Source of the DNA: Actinobacteria bacterium UBA912 | GTDB lineage: Bacteria > Actinomycetota > Coriobacteriia > Anaerosomatales > UBA912 | Direction of reading: 5' to 3' | Length of the DNA stretch: 25,633 nucleotides | Assembly: GCA_002293965.1 (NCBI GenBank) | Contig: DBEG01000022.1 | Span: 1-25,633 of the forward strand | Shown here: positions 1 to 7,934 of the stretch, piece by piece | How the letters are laid out: each line of letters starts with the position of its first letter | Numbering within the stretch: the stretch's first letter is position 1 | The notes under the pieces: generated by a model | The model's input: only the letters and a program-made list of their open reading frames with translations | Databases searched by the model: none | What the model was told of the DNA's origin: nothing | Program-made: the position numbers and the translations under genes

Positions 1-4
1 GTCG

Positions 5-1471
5 TTGGAAGCTGAGAGGGGCCTGCCGCTACAGACGCACGAAGCGGTAGAGACGGCACGCGGCGCATACAGGCGGCTGGCTGGCAACGGGGGTTTTCGC
101 AGGCTATGGGTCGCGCAGTTCGTTAGCGGCGTGGGGGACTGGCTGGTCATTGGGTTCCTGATGCCTCTGGTCACGGCGCTTTCGGGTGGCTCGGCTTTGG
201 CGGTTGCGGGCATACTGATCGCCAAGATCGTCCCGGCGCTGTTCCTCTCCTCGTTCATAGGCGCGCTGGTCGATCGTTTCGACAGAAGAAAGACGATGAT
301 CGTCGCCGACATAGTCAGGGCGGTCCTGACGCTGGCGTTGTTCTTCACCAACAACCTGGCAGCCATCTATCTCGTGGTGCTGCTCATGGAGATCGCTTCG
401 CTGTTCTTCTTCCCGTCCAGAAGCGCCCTCATCCCGCGCCTGGTCAAGCAGGAGGACGTTCCCGCTGCCCAGGGCCTTGCATATGCCACGCAGCAGGCCA
501 GCATGATTATCGGACTGGCCGCCTCGGGTGCGGTGCTTGCCGGATTCGAGTCAATCGTGAGAGGCGTGATTTCCGCTGATCTTCCGATTGTGGCAAGCTT
601 GGTCGGCCTATTCGCCCCGGCGCTTTTAGGCCCCCGCGCCGGAGTGTTCATCAACTCGCTCACGTTCCTGCTTTCGGCGGCCCTGATCGTCGGCATCAAA
701 GGCGACACACGCGTGCAACGTACGGCTGAGCGGCTGAACTTCCGCCTGATCGGCCGAGATGTGCGCGAGTCTTTCCACTTCCTGCGGGCCCACGGCGAGC
801 TGCGCGGCTTCATGGTCACGGTGGGGCTGGCGATCCTCGGCGGAGGCACGATCGTTCCCGTCGGCCTCGTGCATGTGCAGCGCAATATGAGCGGGGATGG
901 CTTCGGCCCACTGGGAGAGGTCCAGTTCCTCGAGACCCTGGTCGCTGCGCCTCAGACCTTCATGCTGCTCTTCCTGGCGACCGGGATGTTGGCCGGCGGA
1001 TTGTGGGTCCCAAAGCTCGCGGCACGGCTGTCCCTGCAGCGACTGCTGCTCGCAGGGGTTGTCGGCTTCGGCGTGGCGATGGCTGTGTTCTCGGTGGTCA
1101 CGACCTTTGCGCTGGCGGGATTGTGCGCGGCGGTTGCCGGGGCCTGCATCGCGGCGGTCACGGTGGCTGGCAATACTTATGTCATCAGGAATGTCGCCGA
1201 CGAGATCCGCGGCAGGGTCTTCACCGCGCTCGAATCGCTCGTCAGGGTAGCGCTGCTCCTCTCGATGGTCGTCATGGCTCCACTCGGCGACCTCGTGGCG
1301 CGACTCGCCGAAGTCGCATCGCGCTTCCTGCCGCTTGACACTGGTTTGCTCCTGCCCACCGGTTCACAACTCAGCCTGCAGATCGCGGCGTTGGTAGTGC
1401 TTGCCTCGGCAGTGTATGCTTTTCGCACACTGGACTGGCGCGGTCGTGACGAAAGTACCCTGGATGCCTGA
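5..1471 (+). CDS. MFS transporter
   Basis: Predicted 488-residue inner-membrane transporter of the major facilitator superfamily. It has about 12 hydrophobic segments. The loop after TM2 carries the MFS motif A form GALVDRFDRRK (about residues 86-96), and the N-terminus (GGFRRLWVAQFVSGVGDWL) is typical of the EntS/multidrug-efflux-like branch. The substrate cannot be told from sequence. The start used is a TTG four bases inside the window, so no ribosome binding site can be judged and the true start may lie upstream. The stop overlaps the next gene by 8 bases, which places it at the head of the fumarate hydratase/tmk/holB/ricT operon. From memory, some actinobacteria have an MFS domain fused to dTMP kinase, and this nearby but separate arrangement recalls that. 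The family call is firm; function is unknown. Confidence 0.85.
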   Translation: MEAERGLPLQTHEAVETARGAYRRLAGNGGFRRLWVAQFVSGVGDWLVIGFLMPLVTALSGGSALAVAGILIAKIVPALFLSSFIGALVDRFDRRKTMIVADIVRAVLTLALFFTNNLAAIYLVVLLMEIASLFFFPSRSALIPRLVKQEDVPAAQGLAYATQQASMIIGLAASGAVLAGFESIVRGVISADLPIVASLVGLFAPALLGPRAGVFINSLTFLLSAALIVGIKGDTRVQRTAERLNFRLIGRDVRESFHFLRAHGELRGFMVTVGLAILGGGTIVPVGLVHVQRNMSGDGFGPLGEVQFLETLVAAPQTFMLLFLATGMLAGGLWVPKLAARLSLQRLLLAGVVGFGVAMAVFSVVTTFALAGLCAAVAGACIAAVTVAGNTYVIRNVADEIRGRVFTALESLVRVALLLSMVVMAPLGDLVARLAEVASRFLPLDTGLLLPTGSQLSLQIAALVVLASAVYAFRTLDWRGRDESTLDA

Positions 1472-2042
1472 ACCCATATCCTTCGATCTGCCCGCAGGAC
1501 CTGACGCACTCCGCTCACTTTCGGCCGGAGACGAGGTCCTGCTTTCTGGTGTCGTCTTCACCGCGAGGGACGCGGCGCATCTCCGACTTGCCGAGGCGGT
1601 CCGCGCGACCCCCGGCGCCCTGCCGTTCGACCTTGCTGGACAGACGCTCTTCTACGCGGGGCCCACCCCCGCGGCTCCGGGCCGACCGGCGGGCTCGATC
1701 GGACCTACGACCGCCTCGCGGATGGATGCTCTCACGCCCGTGCTCCTTGAGGCCGGAACCGTCGCGATGATCGGCAAGGGACCACGATCCGAGGAAGTCC
1801 GAGCCGCTTGCGAGCGCTTCGGGGCTGTGTACTTCGCTGCGGTCGGCGGGATCGCTGCGCTGCTCGGCACGAGGATCCTGGATGCGACGCCAGTAGCCTA
1901 TGCGGATCTGGGCCCCGAGGCGCTGGTGCGCCTCACGCTCGCGGAATTCCCGGCGATCGTGGCGATAGACGCGCACGGCAACGACCTCTATGCGACCGCC
2001 GCCACCGAGTGGGCCGCCGTCGCGACGGGGGCGACACCATGA
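1464..2042 (+). CDS. Fumarate hydratase class I, beta-type (C-terminal domain) subunit
   Basis: A 192-residue protein matching the C-terminal/beta half of class I (Fe-S) fumarate hydratase and L-tartrate dehydratase (FumB/TtdB type). Visible family motifs are LSGVVFTARDAAH (28-40), FYAGPTP (63-69), GPTTASRMD (80-88) and MIGKG (102-106), followed by AVGGIAALL and a C-terminal AIDAHGNDL segment. In this family an alpha subunit carries the [4Fe-4S] cluster and the beta subunit completes the active site, interconverting fumarate and malate (or a related hydroxy acid). No alpha subunit lies next to it in the window; it could be upstream of base 1 or elsewhere. The ATG at 1464 overlaps the MFS stop by 8 bases. 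An in-frame GTG at 1446 is an alternative start. The gene ends with an ATGA overlap onto tmk. Tartrate versus fumarate specificity is not decidable here. Confidence 0.85.
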   Translation: MPEPISFDLPAGPDALRSLSAGDEVLLSGVVFTARDAAHLRLAEAVRATPGALPFDLAGQTLFYAGPTPAAPGRPAGSIGPTTASRMDALTPVLLEAGTVAMIGKGPRSEEVRAACERFGAVYFAAVGGIAALLGTRILDATPVAYADLGPEALVRLTLAEFPAIVAIDAHGNDLYATAATEWAAVATGATP

Positions 2043-2692
2043 GCGGCCGCGGCGTGTTCATCACCTTCGAAGGCGGCGAGGGCTGCGGCAAGTCGACGCA
2101 GATCGAACTGCTCGCCAAGCTTCTAGAGGAGCGCGGGCTGACAGTCGTCGTGATGCGCGAACCGGGCGGGACGCAAGTCGGCGAACGGGTCCGAGATGTG
2201 CTTCTCGACCCGGCTCTCGGCGAGATGACGATCCAGACAGAGCTTCTGCTCTACCAGGCCTCTCGCGCACAGCTAGTCGCCGAACGCATCCAGCCCGATC
2301 TGGCCGCAGGACGCATCGTGCTGTGCGACAGGTTCGCCGATTCGACGCTGGCGTATCAGGGCTTCGGCCGAGGACTGAGACTCGAGGAGATTTCTGCGCT
2401 CTCGGCGTTCGCCACGACGGGCCTCGTTCCCGACCTCACTTTCGTCCTCGACCTCGATCCCGACATCGGGCTGGTTAGGGCTGTCAAGAACGGAGCCGAC
2501 CGGCTCGAGGCGGAGCACATCGCGTTCCATCGGCGGGTACAGGAGGGCTTTCGTACAATCGCAGCAAGCGAGCCTTCCCGTGTTGCGCTCATCGATGCGG
2601 CCGGAACGATAGAGGATGTCCACGACAGGGTGATAGCCGCAGTGCGCCGACTGCCTGTGATCAACATGCTGCTCACAGGACGACCAAGGTGA
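2039..2692 (+). CDS. tmk: dTMP kinase (thymidylate kinase)
   Basis: A 217-residue cytoplasmic enzyme phosphorylating dTMP to dTDP with ATP, essential for dTTP synthesis. The P-loop GGEGCGKST is at residues 12-20. The dTMP-binding EPGGT is at 41-45, the DRF motif with DSTLAYQG at 97-108, and the DRLE...FHRRVQEGF lid/C-terminal block follows. Length is normal for the family. The ATG at 2039 was chosen because it gives the conserved N-terminus FITFEGGEG and forms a 4-base ATGA overlap with the fumarate hydratase stop. The open frame runs further upstream (from 1808), but that part is a shadow of the preceding gene. It is followed by holB through a GTGA overlap, the usual tmk-holB partnership. 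Confidence 0.97.
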   Translation: MSGRGVFITFEGGEGCGKSTQIELLAKLLEERGLTVVVMREPGGTQVGERVRDVLLDPALGEMTIQTELLLYQASRAQLVAERIQPDLAAGRIVLCDRFADSTLAYQGFGRGLRLEEISALSAFATTGLVPDLTFVLDLDPDIGLVRAVKNGADRLEAEHIAFHRRVQEGFRTIAASEPSRVALIDAAGTIEDVHDRVIAAVRRLPVINMLLTGRPR

Positions 2693-3822
2693 TTGCGCGC
2701 TGTGTCTTGGACCGCCTAGTCGGCCAGAAGAAAGCCGCCGGATACCTGAAGAAGTCCGTCCGGGAAGGGACCATCGCCCACGCATACCTGTTCGTGGGGC
2801 CGCCCGGGACGGGTAAGAAGAGCGCCGCCAAGGCTTTCGCCTGCGCGATCATGTGCGGGGATGACGGATGCGGGGCATGCTCGGCGTGCAACCGGATCAA
2901 GAAAGGCGTCCACCCGGACGTGCAGGTGTGGGAACCTGAAGGCACCGCCAGCTACCTTCTGGACGAGCAGATTCGCCCGCTGATCCGCGACATCCAGTTA
3001 GCTCCCGTCGAATCCTCGCGCAAGGTCTATGTGCTAGCGCAGGCCGACCTCATGAGCGACTCGACCGCCAATGCGTTCCTCAAGACACTCGAGGAGCCAC
3101 CGCCGGGCGTGACCATCATCCTGCTCGCGCCGCACTTCGAGTCGGTCCTGCCCACAATCGCCTCGCGTTGCATGGTCGTGCGCTTCTCGCAGATCGCCCC
3201 GCAGACCGCCGAGGCGATCCTCGCCGAGAAGACCGGTGCTGCTCCCGAAGAAGCGAAGGCCGCCCTGGCCGCGACCGGTGGAGTCCTGGCCCGCGCCGTG
3301 GAGTTCCTCGATTCTTCTTCCCGCCGAGAAGCACGGGTGCGAATCCTTGCTATACTCAAAGATCTTCCGGTCTACGACGGGTTCGATGTCCTGAAAGCCT
3401 CCAAGGATCTGCTGACGCTCGTGAACGCGCCGCTGGAAGAGGTCAAGATCGCTCAGGCCGCCGAGGTCAAAGAGCGCGAAGAGATCTTCGGCAAGTCGAA
3501 AGGGAAGGCGCTCGAGATCCGACATAAGCGCGAGCTTACTGCACGGGAGCGCGAGTCCGTCGGAGAGGTGCTGAGCATCACCGAGAGCTGGCTTCGGGAT
3601 TGTCTGGCCCTTTCGCAGCACCTGGATGACATGGTAGTGAATATAGACGTCATCGACGCGATGTATGAGGTTGCGGCGGTCATCACTCCGCCGGCTGCGA
3701 ATCGTGCGTTGGCGGCGGTTCGTGAGGCCCGTCGGCGAATCTCGTATAATGTGAGCTCGCAAATGGCTATCGATGCAATGCTATTCGACATTCGGGAGGT
3801 TCTGCTTTGCCCGCGATCGTAG
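2689..3822 (+). CDS. holB: DNA polymerase III subunit delta'
   Basis: A 377-residue clamp-loader AAA+ subunit that helps load the sliding clamp during replication. It shows HAYLFVGPPGTGKKS with the Walker A box at 37-45, a zinc-binding cysteine set (C52/C56, C61, C64, C67), the block NAFLKTLEEPPPG (128-140) and the SRC motif at 159-161. The GTG start overlaps the tmk stop by 4 bases. The last 130 residues are less conserved and include a charged stretch (EVKEREEIFGKSKGKALE). Conventional delta' lacks a true ATPase cycle, but here the P-loop looks intact, so a gamma/tau-like role cannot be fully excluded. The tmk-holB-ricT neighbourhood supports holB strongly. Its 3' end contains the Shine-Dalgarno of the next gene. 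Confidence 0.93.
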   Translation: MIARCVLDRLVGQKKAAGYLKKSVREGTIAHAYLFVGPPGTGKKSAAKAFACAIMCGDDGCGACSACNRIKKGVHPDVQVWEPEGTASYLLDEQIRPLIRDIQLAPVESSRKVYVLAQADLMSDSTANAFLKTLEEPPPGVTIILLAPHFESVLPTIASRCMVVRFSQIAPQTAEAILAEKTGAAPEEAKAALAATGGVLARAVEFLDSSSRREARVRILAILKDLPVYDGFDVLKASKDLLTLVNAPLEEVKIAQAAEVKEREEIFGKSKGKALEIRHKRELTARERESVGEVLSITESWLRDCLALSQHLDDMVVNIDVIDAMYEVAAVITPPAANRALAAVREARRRISYNVSSQMAIDAMLFDIREVLLCPRS

Positions 3823-4961
3823 GAGTACGACTCCGACTAGCGTCAAAGACACTATGGTTCGACCCGGCGGGACTGCCGCTGGCGGTCGGTGAATCCGTCA
3901 TCGTTGAGACCGAGCGCGGACTCGAGATCGGCGTGATCGAAGAGGCCGAGCGCGAGGTGGAACGCGCAGAACTTGCGGCTCCGCTCAAGCCGGTTATCCG
4001 CCGCGCCTCCGAAGACGACGTTCGGCAGGCAAGCGAACTCGCCGAGAAGGAGGAGGTCGCCCGCGCGAAGTTCCGGGAGGCGATCAATAAGCACAAGCTC
4101 GACATGAAGCCTGTCGACGCGACCTATACCTTCAGTGGGGACAGGGTCATCTGCCATTTCACCGCCGAGGACAGAGTCGACTTCCGCGACCTTGTCAGGG
4201 ATCTGGGGTCGGAGCTCAAGGTCCGAGTGGACATGCGTCAGATCGGCGTTCGGGACGAAGCCCGGATGGTCGGCGGGTGCGGACACTGCGGCGAGCAACT
4301 CTGCTGCTCCCGTTTCGGCGGGGGAGAGTTCCAGCCGGTCTCCATCAAGATGGCCAAGGAGCAGGATCTGTCTCTCAACCCCTTGAAAATCAGCGGATTG
4401 TGCGGCAGACTCATGTGCTGTCTGCGGTACGAGGTCGAAGCCTACAAGGACTTCAAGTCGCGTGCGCCTCGCAAGGGAGAGAAGATCGACACGCCAGTCG
4501 GCGAAGGTGCCGTGGCGGAGCTCCACACTCCGCGGGAGCGAGTCACGGTGCGAATCCCCCAGGCGGGGTCGATCACGGTACCGCTCGCGGCGATGAAGTG
4601 CGGCAAGGACAAAGGGTGCCCGTGTTCGATCGACCGCGAGGCACTCGATGAGTCGAAGGTCTCGCTGTCCGCACAGGCGATGTCGATGCTGACGCAAGGC
4701 GACCGACCTTTGCTGGAGCCCGCTGGTGAGCCCAAGCCGCGTAGACCGCGCGGTGAGAGCACGCGCAGCAAGAGCGAACCGAAGGGCGAGCAGAAGGCGG
4801 AGCCTAAGCGCGAGTCGAAGCGACGTCCTCGGCGAGGGCCGAAGGAAGAGACACCTGCCGCCGCCGAGCCGCCTTCGGGAGAACAGGCGCCTCGACGCAG
4901 ACGAAGAAGGCGGAGATCGGGCGGGTCGGGCGGGTCCTCCGGGGCTCCCGCCAAGGAGTAG
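3807..4961 (+). CDS. ricT: PSP1 domain protein, RicT (YaaT) family
   Basis: A 384-residue protein with the PSP1/RicT signature. Residues 158-205 contain C158, C161, C166-C167, C199 and C204-C205 within GEQLCCSRF, VSIKMAKEQ and ISGLCGRLMCCLRYE. In Bacillus subtilis, RicT (YaaT) acts with RicA and RicF in an Fe-S/FAD-containing complex affecting RNase Y-dependent mRNA processing and phosphorelay, and the gene likewise follows holB. The start is TTG at 3807, supported by GGGAGG at 3794-3799, seven bases upstream, inside holB; the genes overlap by 16 bases. Residues from about 300 to the end form an extra, apparently disordered tail rich in Arg, Lys, Pro and Glu, ending in a Gly/Ser run. It is possibly an RNA-binding extension (inference). 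RicA/RicF genes are not in the window. Confidence 0.92.
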   Translation: MPAIVGVRLRLASKTLWFDPAGLPLAVGESVIVETERGLEIGVIEEAEREVERAELAAPLKPVIRRASEDDVRQASELAEKEEVARAKFREAINKHKLDMKPVDATYTFSGDRVICHFTAEDRVDFRDLVRDLGSELKVRVDMRQIGVRDEARMVGGCGHCGEQLCCSRFGGGEFQPVSIKMAKEQDLSLNPLKISGLCGRLMCCLRYEVEAYKDFKSRAPRKGEKIDTPVGEGAVAELHTPRERVTVRIPQAGSITVPLAAMKCGKDKGCPCSIDREALDESKVSLSAQAMSMLTQGDRPLLEPAGEPKPRRPRGESTRSKSEPKGEQKAEPKRESKRRPRRGPKEETPAAAEPPSGEQAPRRRRRRRRSGGSGGSSGAPAKE

Positions 4962-4978
4962 TTTCCCGCTACCGGGAT

Positions 4979-5054
4979 GCCGACGTAGCTCAGCTGGTAG
5001 AGCAACGCACTCGTAATGCGTAGGTCAGGGGTTCGAGTCCCCTCGTCGGCTCCA
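4979..5054 (+). tRNA. tRNA-Thr (anticodon CGT)
   Basis: A complete 76-base cloverleaf. The acceptor stem GCCGACG pairs with CGTCGGC (5044-5050). The D arm is GCTC/GAGC with loop AGCTGGTA. The anticodon stem ACGCA/TGCGT holds loop CTCGTAA with anticodon CGT, reading ACG (Thr). The variable loop is AGGTC, and the T stem AGGGG/CCCCT holds loop TTCGAGT. Discriminator T is followed by a genome-encoded CCA (5052-5054). It lies 17 bases after ricT on the same strand. I saw no repeated copy of its 3' end in the window that would mark it as an integration site. Confidence 0.96.
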
Positions 5055-5201
5055 TCTTTCACCTGCGGAAACGCGTCTAGGATGGGCTCAATGGTGCATT
5101 CATCGGAGCCGCAATCGTGATATCCATTCTCCTATTGCCGTACGGGCCTCTCTCCGGGCTTTTCCGAGCGCGTCGATGGCCTCTCGTTTGAGGCATGCCC
5201 C

Positions 5202-5228
5202 TTGTGCCATCCAGGGTTGTGTGATAAT
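5202..5228 (+). promoter_or_regulatory. Candidate extended -10 promoter for the ABC importer operon
   Basis: GATAAT at 5223-5228 matches the -10 consensus at 5 of 6 bases and is preceded by TG-N (extended -10). A weak -35, TTGTGC at 5202-5207, stands 15 bases upstream. It would start transcription near 5235, about 70 bases before the ATG at 5306. No sigma-factor data support it; it is a by-eye match. Confidence 0.42.
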
Positions 5229-5282
5229 CTGCAAATTCGTAACACAATCGGTATGTGATTCTGGTATCCGTGCCACATCACA
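5220..5282 (+). promoter_or_regulatory. Operator-like TGTGAT/ATCACA repeats in the ABC importer leader
   Basis: TGTGAT occurs at 5220-5225 (overlapping the candidate -10) and at 5254-5259, and its reverse complement ATCACA at 5277-5282. The last two form an inverted repeat with a 17-base spacer, just after the predicted start site. The spacing is close to, but the half-sites differ from, the published NikR arrangement (GTATGA-N16-TCATAC), so the binding protein is unknown. Confidence 0.35.
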
Positions 5283-5305
5283 GCGGACAGAACGGGGTCG
5301 GCATC

Positions 5306-6931
5306 ATGTATCTGCGTCCAAATGCTTCGAGGCTCGGCGCCATCATCGTCGCCATGCTCATGTTCGCGCTGTTGGCTTCCGGGTGCGCGCGCACCGGCCC
5401 GGAAAAAGCGCCCACGGCGTCAACCGAAGGGCAGCCCGCTGAGATCGTCGTGTCGCTTGGTGGCGAACCCGAGGCAGGATTCGATCCCATCTTCGGCTGG
5501 GGGCGGGACGGAAGCCCGTTGTTCCAGAGTACACTGCTCGCACGCAACGATGACCTTGGGATCGTCAACGACCTGGCCACAGGACACGAGGTGAGCGAAG
5601 ACGGGCTGACGTGGACGGTCACCATCCGCGACGACGTGACTTTCCACGATGGCGAGCCCCTCACGGCGCACGATGTGGCGTTCACGTTCAACACGGCGAA
5701 AGAGAGCGGCTCTATCGTCGATCTCGGCGTCATGGAGTCCGCCGAGGCGACCGATGACACCACGGTCGTTTTCACGCTAAGTGAACCACGCTCGACTTTC
5801 GTGGTGCAGCTGATATCCCTTGGCATCGTGCCTCGGCACGCCTACGGGCCAGAATACGCGCTATCGCCGATAGGATCCGGCCCGTATCGATTCGTCGAAT
5901 GGAGCCCGGGGCAACAGTTGATCGTCGAGGCTTATGCGGACTACCACGGCGGTGCTGTCGAGATTCAGCGCATCACGTTCCTGTTCATGGACGAGGACGC
6001 CACTCTCGCTGCGGCGAGAGCGGGTGAGCTCGATGTCGCTGCGGTGCCTGCTGCATTCGCGAGCCAGGACATCGCCGGGATGCGACTGATCCCCGTTCCG
6101 AGCGTCGACAATCGCGGCATCATGTTCCCGTTCCTCCCGGACGAGGGCGAGACCACTGGCGATGGTGCCCCGATCGGCAACGATGTCACTTCCGATGTCG
6201 CGATCCGCCGCGCCATCAACCTCGCCGTCGACCGGGACGCTCTCGTCGAAGGCGTGCTCGAGGGCTTCGGCTTCCCCGCCTTCTCGGTATCGGACGGACT
6301 GCCCTGGTCGAACCCGGCCGTCGTGTTCGAAGACGGTGATCTCGAAGGGGCCAAGGCGTTGCTCGACGAAGCCGGATGGATCAAAGGCCTCGGTTACACC
6401 GTCCGCGAGAAGAACGGACTGGAAGCCCGCTTCGAACTCATCTATCCGGCTGATGACATCATCCGCCAGTCTCTTGCGCTCGCGGTCGCCGACCAGATCC
6501 GGCAGATCGGCATCGAGATGACGCCCGTAGGCAAGAGCTGGGACGAGATCCGGATGGCGATGCACTCGGACGCCGTTCTCTTCGGGTGGGGAAGTCACGA
6601 CCCCATCGAGATGTACAACCTTCATCACGGTACCCTTTCCGGTATGGAGTGGTGGAACCCCGGCTTCTATAAGAACCCCGTCGTCGACGCCTACATGGAC
6701 CAGGCGCTTGCGGCGATCGATGAGGAGGAGGCTCTCGGCCTGTGGCGCAAAGCACAGTGGGACGGTGCAACAGGCATCTCGGGGTTGGCCGACGCCCCAT
6801 GGTGCTGGCTTGTGAACCTCGACCACTGTTTCTTCGTCGCTGACAGGCTCGATATCGGAGACAGCCGCATCCAGCCTCACGGGCACGGTTGGCCGATAAC
6901 AGCCAACATCACCGACTGGCGCTTGGAGTGA
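5306..6931 (+). CDS. ABC importer substrate-binding lipoprotein (nickel/peptide family 5)
   Basis: A 541-residue extracytoplasmic solute-binding protein of the family 5 (OppA/DppA/NikA) type. The ATG at 5306 was chosen over the GTG at 5255 because it gives a clean lipoprotein signal: basic N-region, hydrophobic stretch (11-23) and lipobox ASGC with C27 as the lipidated cysteine. The mature protein has family-5 landmarks: EDGLTWTVTIRDDVTFHDGEP, LTAHDVAFTF, GSGPYRF and IRRAINLAVDRDALV. The C-terminus contains HGHGW, two histidines in a conserved-looking turn. It heads a five-gene set with two permeases and two ATPases, the order of nikABCDE and of opine-metal (cnt) or dipeptide (dpp) systems. 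Nickel or nickel-chelate is my preferred substrate guess, with peptide as the alternative. The importer role is certain; the ligand is not. Confidence 0.87.
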   Translation: MYLRPNASRLGAIIVAMLMFALLASGCARTGPEKAPTASTEGQPAEIVVSLGGEPEAGFDPIFGWGRDGSPLFQSTLLARNDDLGIVNDLATGHEVSEDGLTWTVTIRDDVTFHDGEPLTAHDVAFTFNTAKESGSIVDLGVMESAEATDDTTVVFTLSEPRSTFVVQLISLGIVPRHAYGPEYALSPIGSGPYRFVEWSPGQQLIVEAYADYHGGAVEIQRITFLFMDEDATLAAARAGELDVAAVPAAFASQDIAGMRLIPVPSVDNRGIMFPFLPDEGETTGDGAPIGNDVTSDVAIRRAINLAVDRDALVEGVLEGFGFPAFSVSDGLPWSNPAVVFEDGDLEGAKALLDEAGWIKGLGYTVREKNGLEARFELIYPADDIIRQSLALAVADQIRQIGIEMTPVGKSWDEIRMAMHSDAVLFGWGSHDPIEMYNLHHGTLSGMEWWNPGFYKNPVVDAYMDQALAAIDEEEALGLWRKAQWDGATGISGLADAPWCWLVNLDHCFFVADRLDIGDSRIQPHGHGWPITANITDWRLE

Positions 6932-6947
6932 TCGCTGGAGTAAACGC

Positions 6948-7934
6948 ATGACCGCCGTCCTGACATACCTTGCAGGCAAGACGTTGCGCCTCGCTACATT
7001 GCTTGTCGCAGTATGCGCTCTTTCGTTCTGGCTGATGCACATCTCGCCCATCGATCCGGTGCAGGCTTATGTGGGTGCCGATATGATGCTCGTGAGCCCC
7101 GATCAGCGCGCAGCGATCGCCGAGCGCTGGGGACTTGACGAACCCCCGGTCGAGCAGTTCGTGCTTTGGGCCACATCGCTTGCCCGGGGAGACATGGGGA
7201 CCTCGATGATCTACCGGCAGCCGGTCTCGACGGTGATAGGCGAGCGCTTCTTGGCTTCACTCGCCCTCATGGGGACCGCGTGGACGCTTTCGGGCGTGTT
7301 CGGGTTCGTGCTCGGCGTCATCGCGGGGCGGTTCCGCGGTACGCTGATCGACCGGGTCATCAGGTGGTACTGCCTCACGCTCGCCTCGACCCCGGCGTTC
7401 TGGCTCGGTCTGCTGCTGCTGATGGTCTTTGCCGTGTGGCTCGGCCTCCTGCCAGTGGGACTCGCATCGCCCGCGGGCATGCTTGCCGAGGACGTCACCT
7501 GGCTCGATCGCCTGCGCCACCTCGTCCTGCCCGCGCTCACCCTGAGTATCATCGGCGTGGCGAACATCGCGCTACACACGCGGCAGAAGCTCATCGATGT
7601 CCTGGCCAGTGACTATGCCATGTTCGCGCGCGCTCGCGGTGAATCCGAGACCGGCATCATCCTCCGCCATGGACTGCGCAACGTCGCGCTGCCCGCTCTG
7701 ACATTGCAGTTCGTCGGCTTCAGCGAACTCTTCGGGGGCGCGGTCATTGCCGAGCAGGTCTTTTCCTATCCCGGGCTCGGTCAGGCGACGGTGCAGGCCG
7801 GGCTTCACGGGGACGTGCCGCTCTTGCTCGGTGCCGTCATCGTGAGCACGCTGTTCGTTTTTGTCGGCAACTTGGTCGCTGACCTGCTTTATCGCGCGAT
7901 CGACCCGCGCACCAGGGCAAAGGCGCCCTCATGA
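6948..7934 (+). CDS. ABC importer permease 1 (DppB/NikB family)
   Basis: A 328-residue inner-membrane permease. The N-terminal helix is followed by HISPIDPVQAYVG and by the GLDEPPVEQF...GDMGTSM periplasmic block typical of DppB/NikB proteins. Several further membrane segments follow. The cytoplasmic EAA-like coupling loop runs through DYAMFARARGESETGIILRHG, and the FSYPGLGQATVQA motif is near the C-terminus. The ATG at 6948 has GGAG at 6937-6940, 17 bases after the binding-protein stop. The 3' end overlaps the second permease by 4 bases (ATGA), so both subunits are probably made in equal amounts. It forms the channel with the next gene product; the substrate follows the binding protein and is uncertain. 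Confidence 0.92.
   Translation: MTAVLTYLAGKTLRLATLLVAVCALSFWLMHISPIDPVQAYVGADMMLVSPDQRAAIAERWGLDEPPVEQFVLWATSLARGDMGTSMIYRQPVSTVIGERFLASLALMGTAWTLSGVFGFVLGVIAGRFRGTLIDRVIRWYCLTLASTPAFWLGLLLLMVFAVWLGLLPVGLASPAGMLAEDVTWLDRLRHLVLPALTLSIIGVANIALHTRQKLIDVLASDYAMFARARGESETGIILRHGLRNVALPALTLQFVGFSELFGGAVIAEQVFSYPGLGQATVQAGLHGDVPLLLGAVIVSTLFVFVGNLVADLLYRAIDPRTRAKAPS

Noticed and set aside
4979..5054. tRNA-Thr as an integration (att) site
   Set aside because: No second copy of the tRNA 3' end and no integrase gene in the window.
4442..5062. 206-residue minus-strand ORF across ricT and the tRNA
   Set aside because: Its N-terminus is the antisense of the tRNA-Thr gene, a well-known kind of annotation artefact, and the rest is antisense of ricT.
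5175..5200. Terminator at GCCTC-TCGTTT-GAGGC
   Set aside because: Stem is only five pairs and no T run follows.
5105..5305. Cobalamin or NiCo riboswitch before the importer
   Set aside because: I found none of the conserved motifs of either class.
5861..7051. 396-residue minus-strand ORF
   Set aside because: Antisense to the binding-protein and permease genes; composition is biased and no domain is recognisable. High GC makes long antisense frames common.
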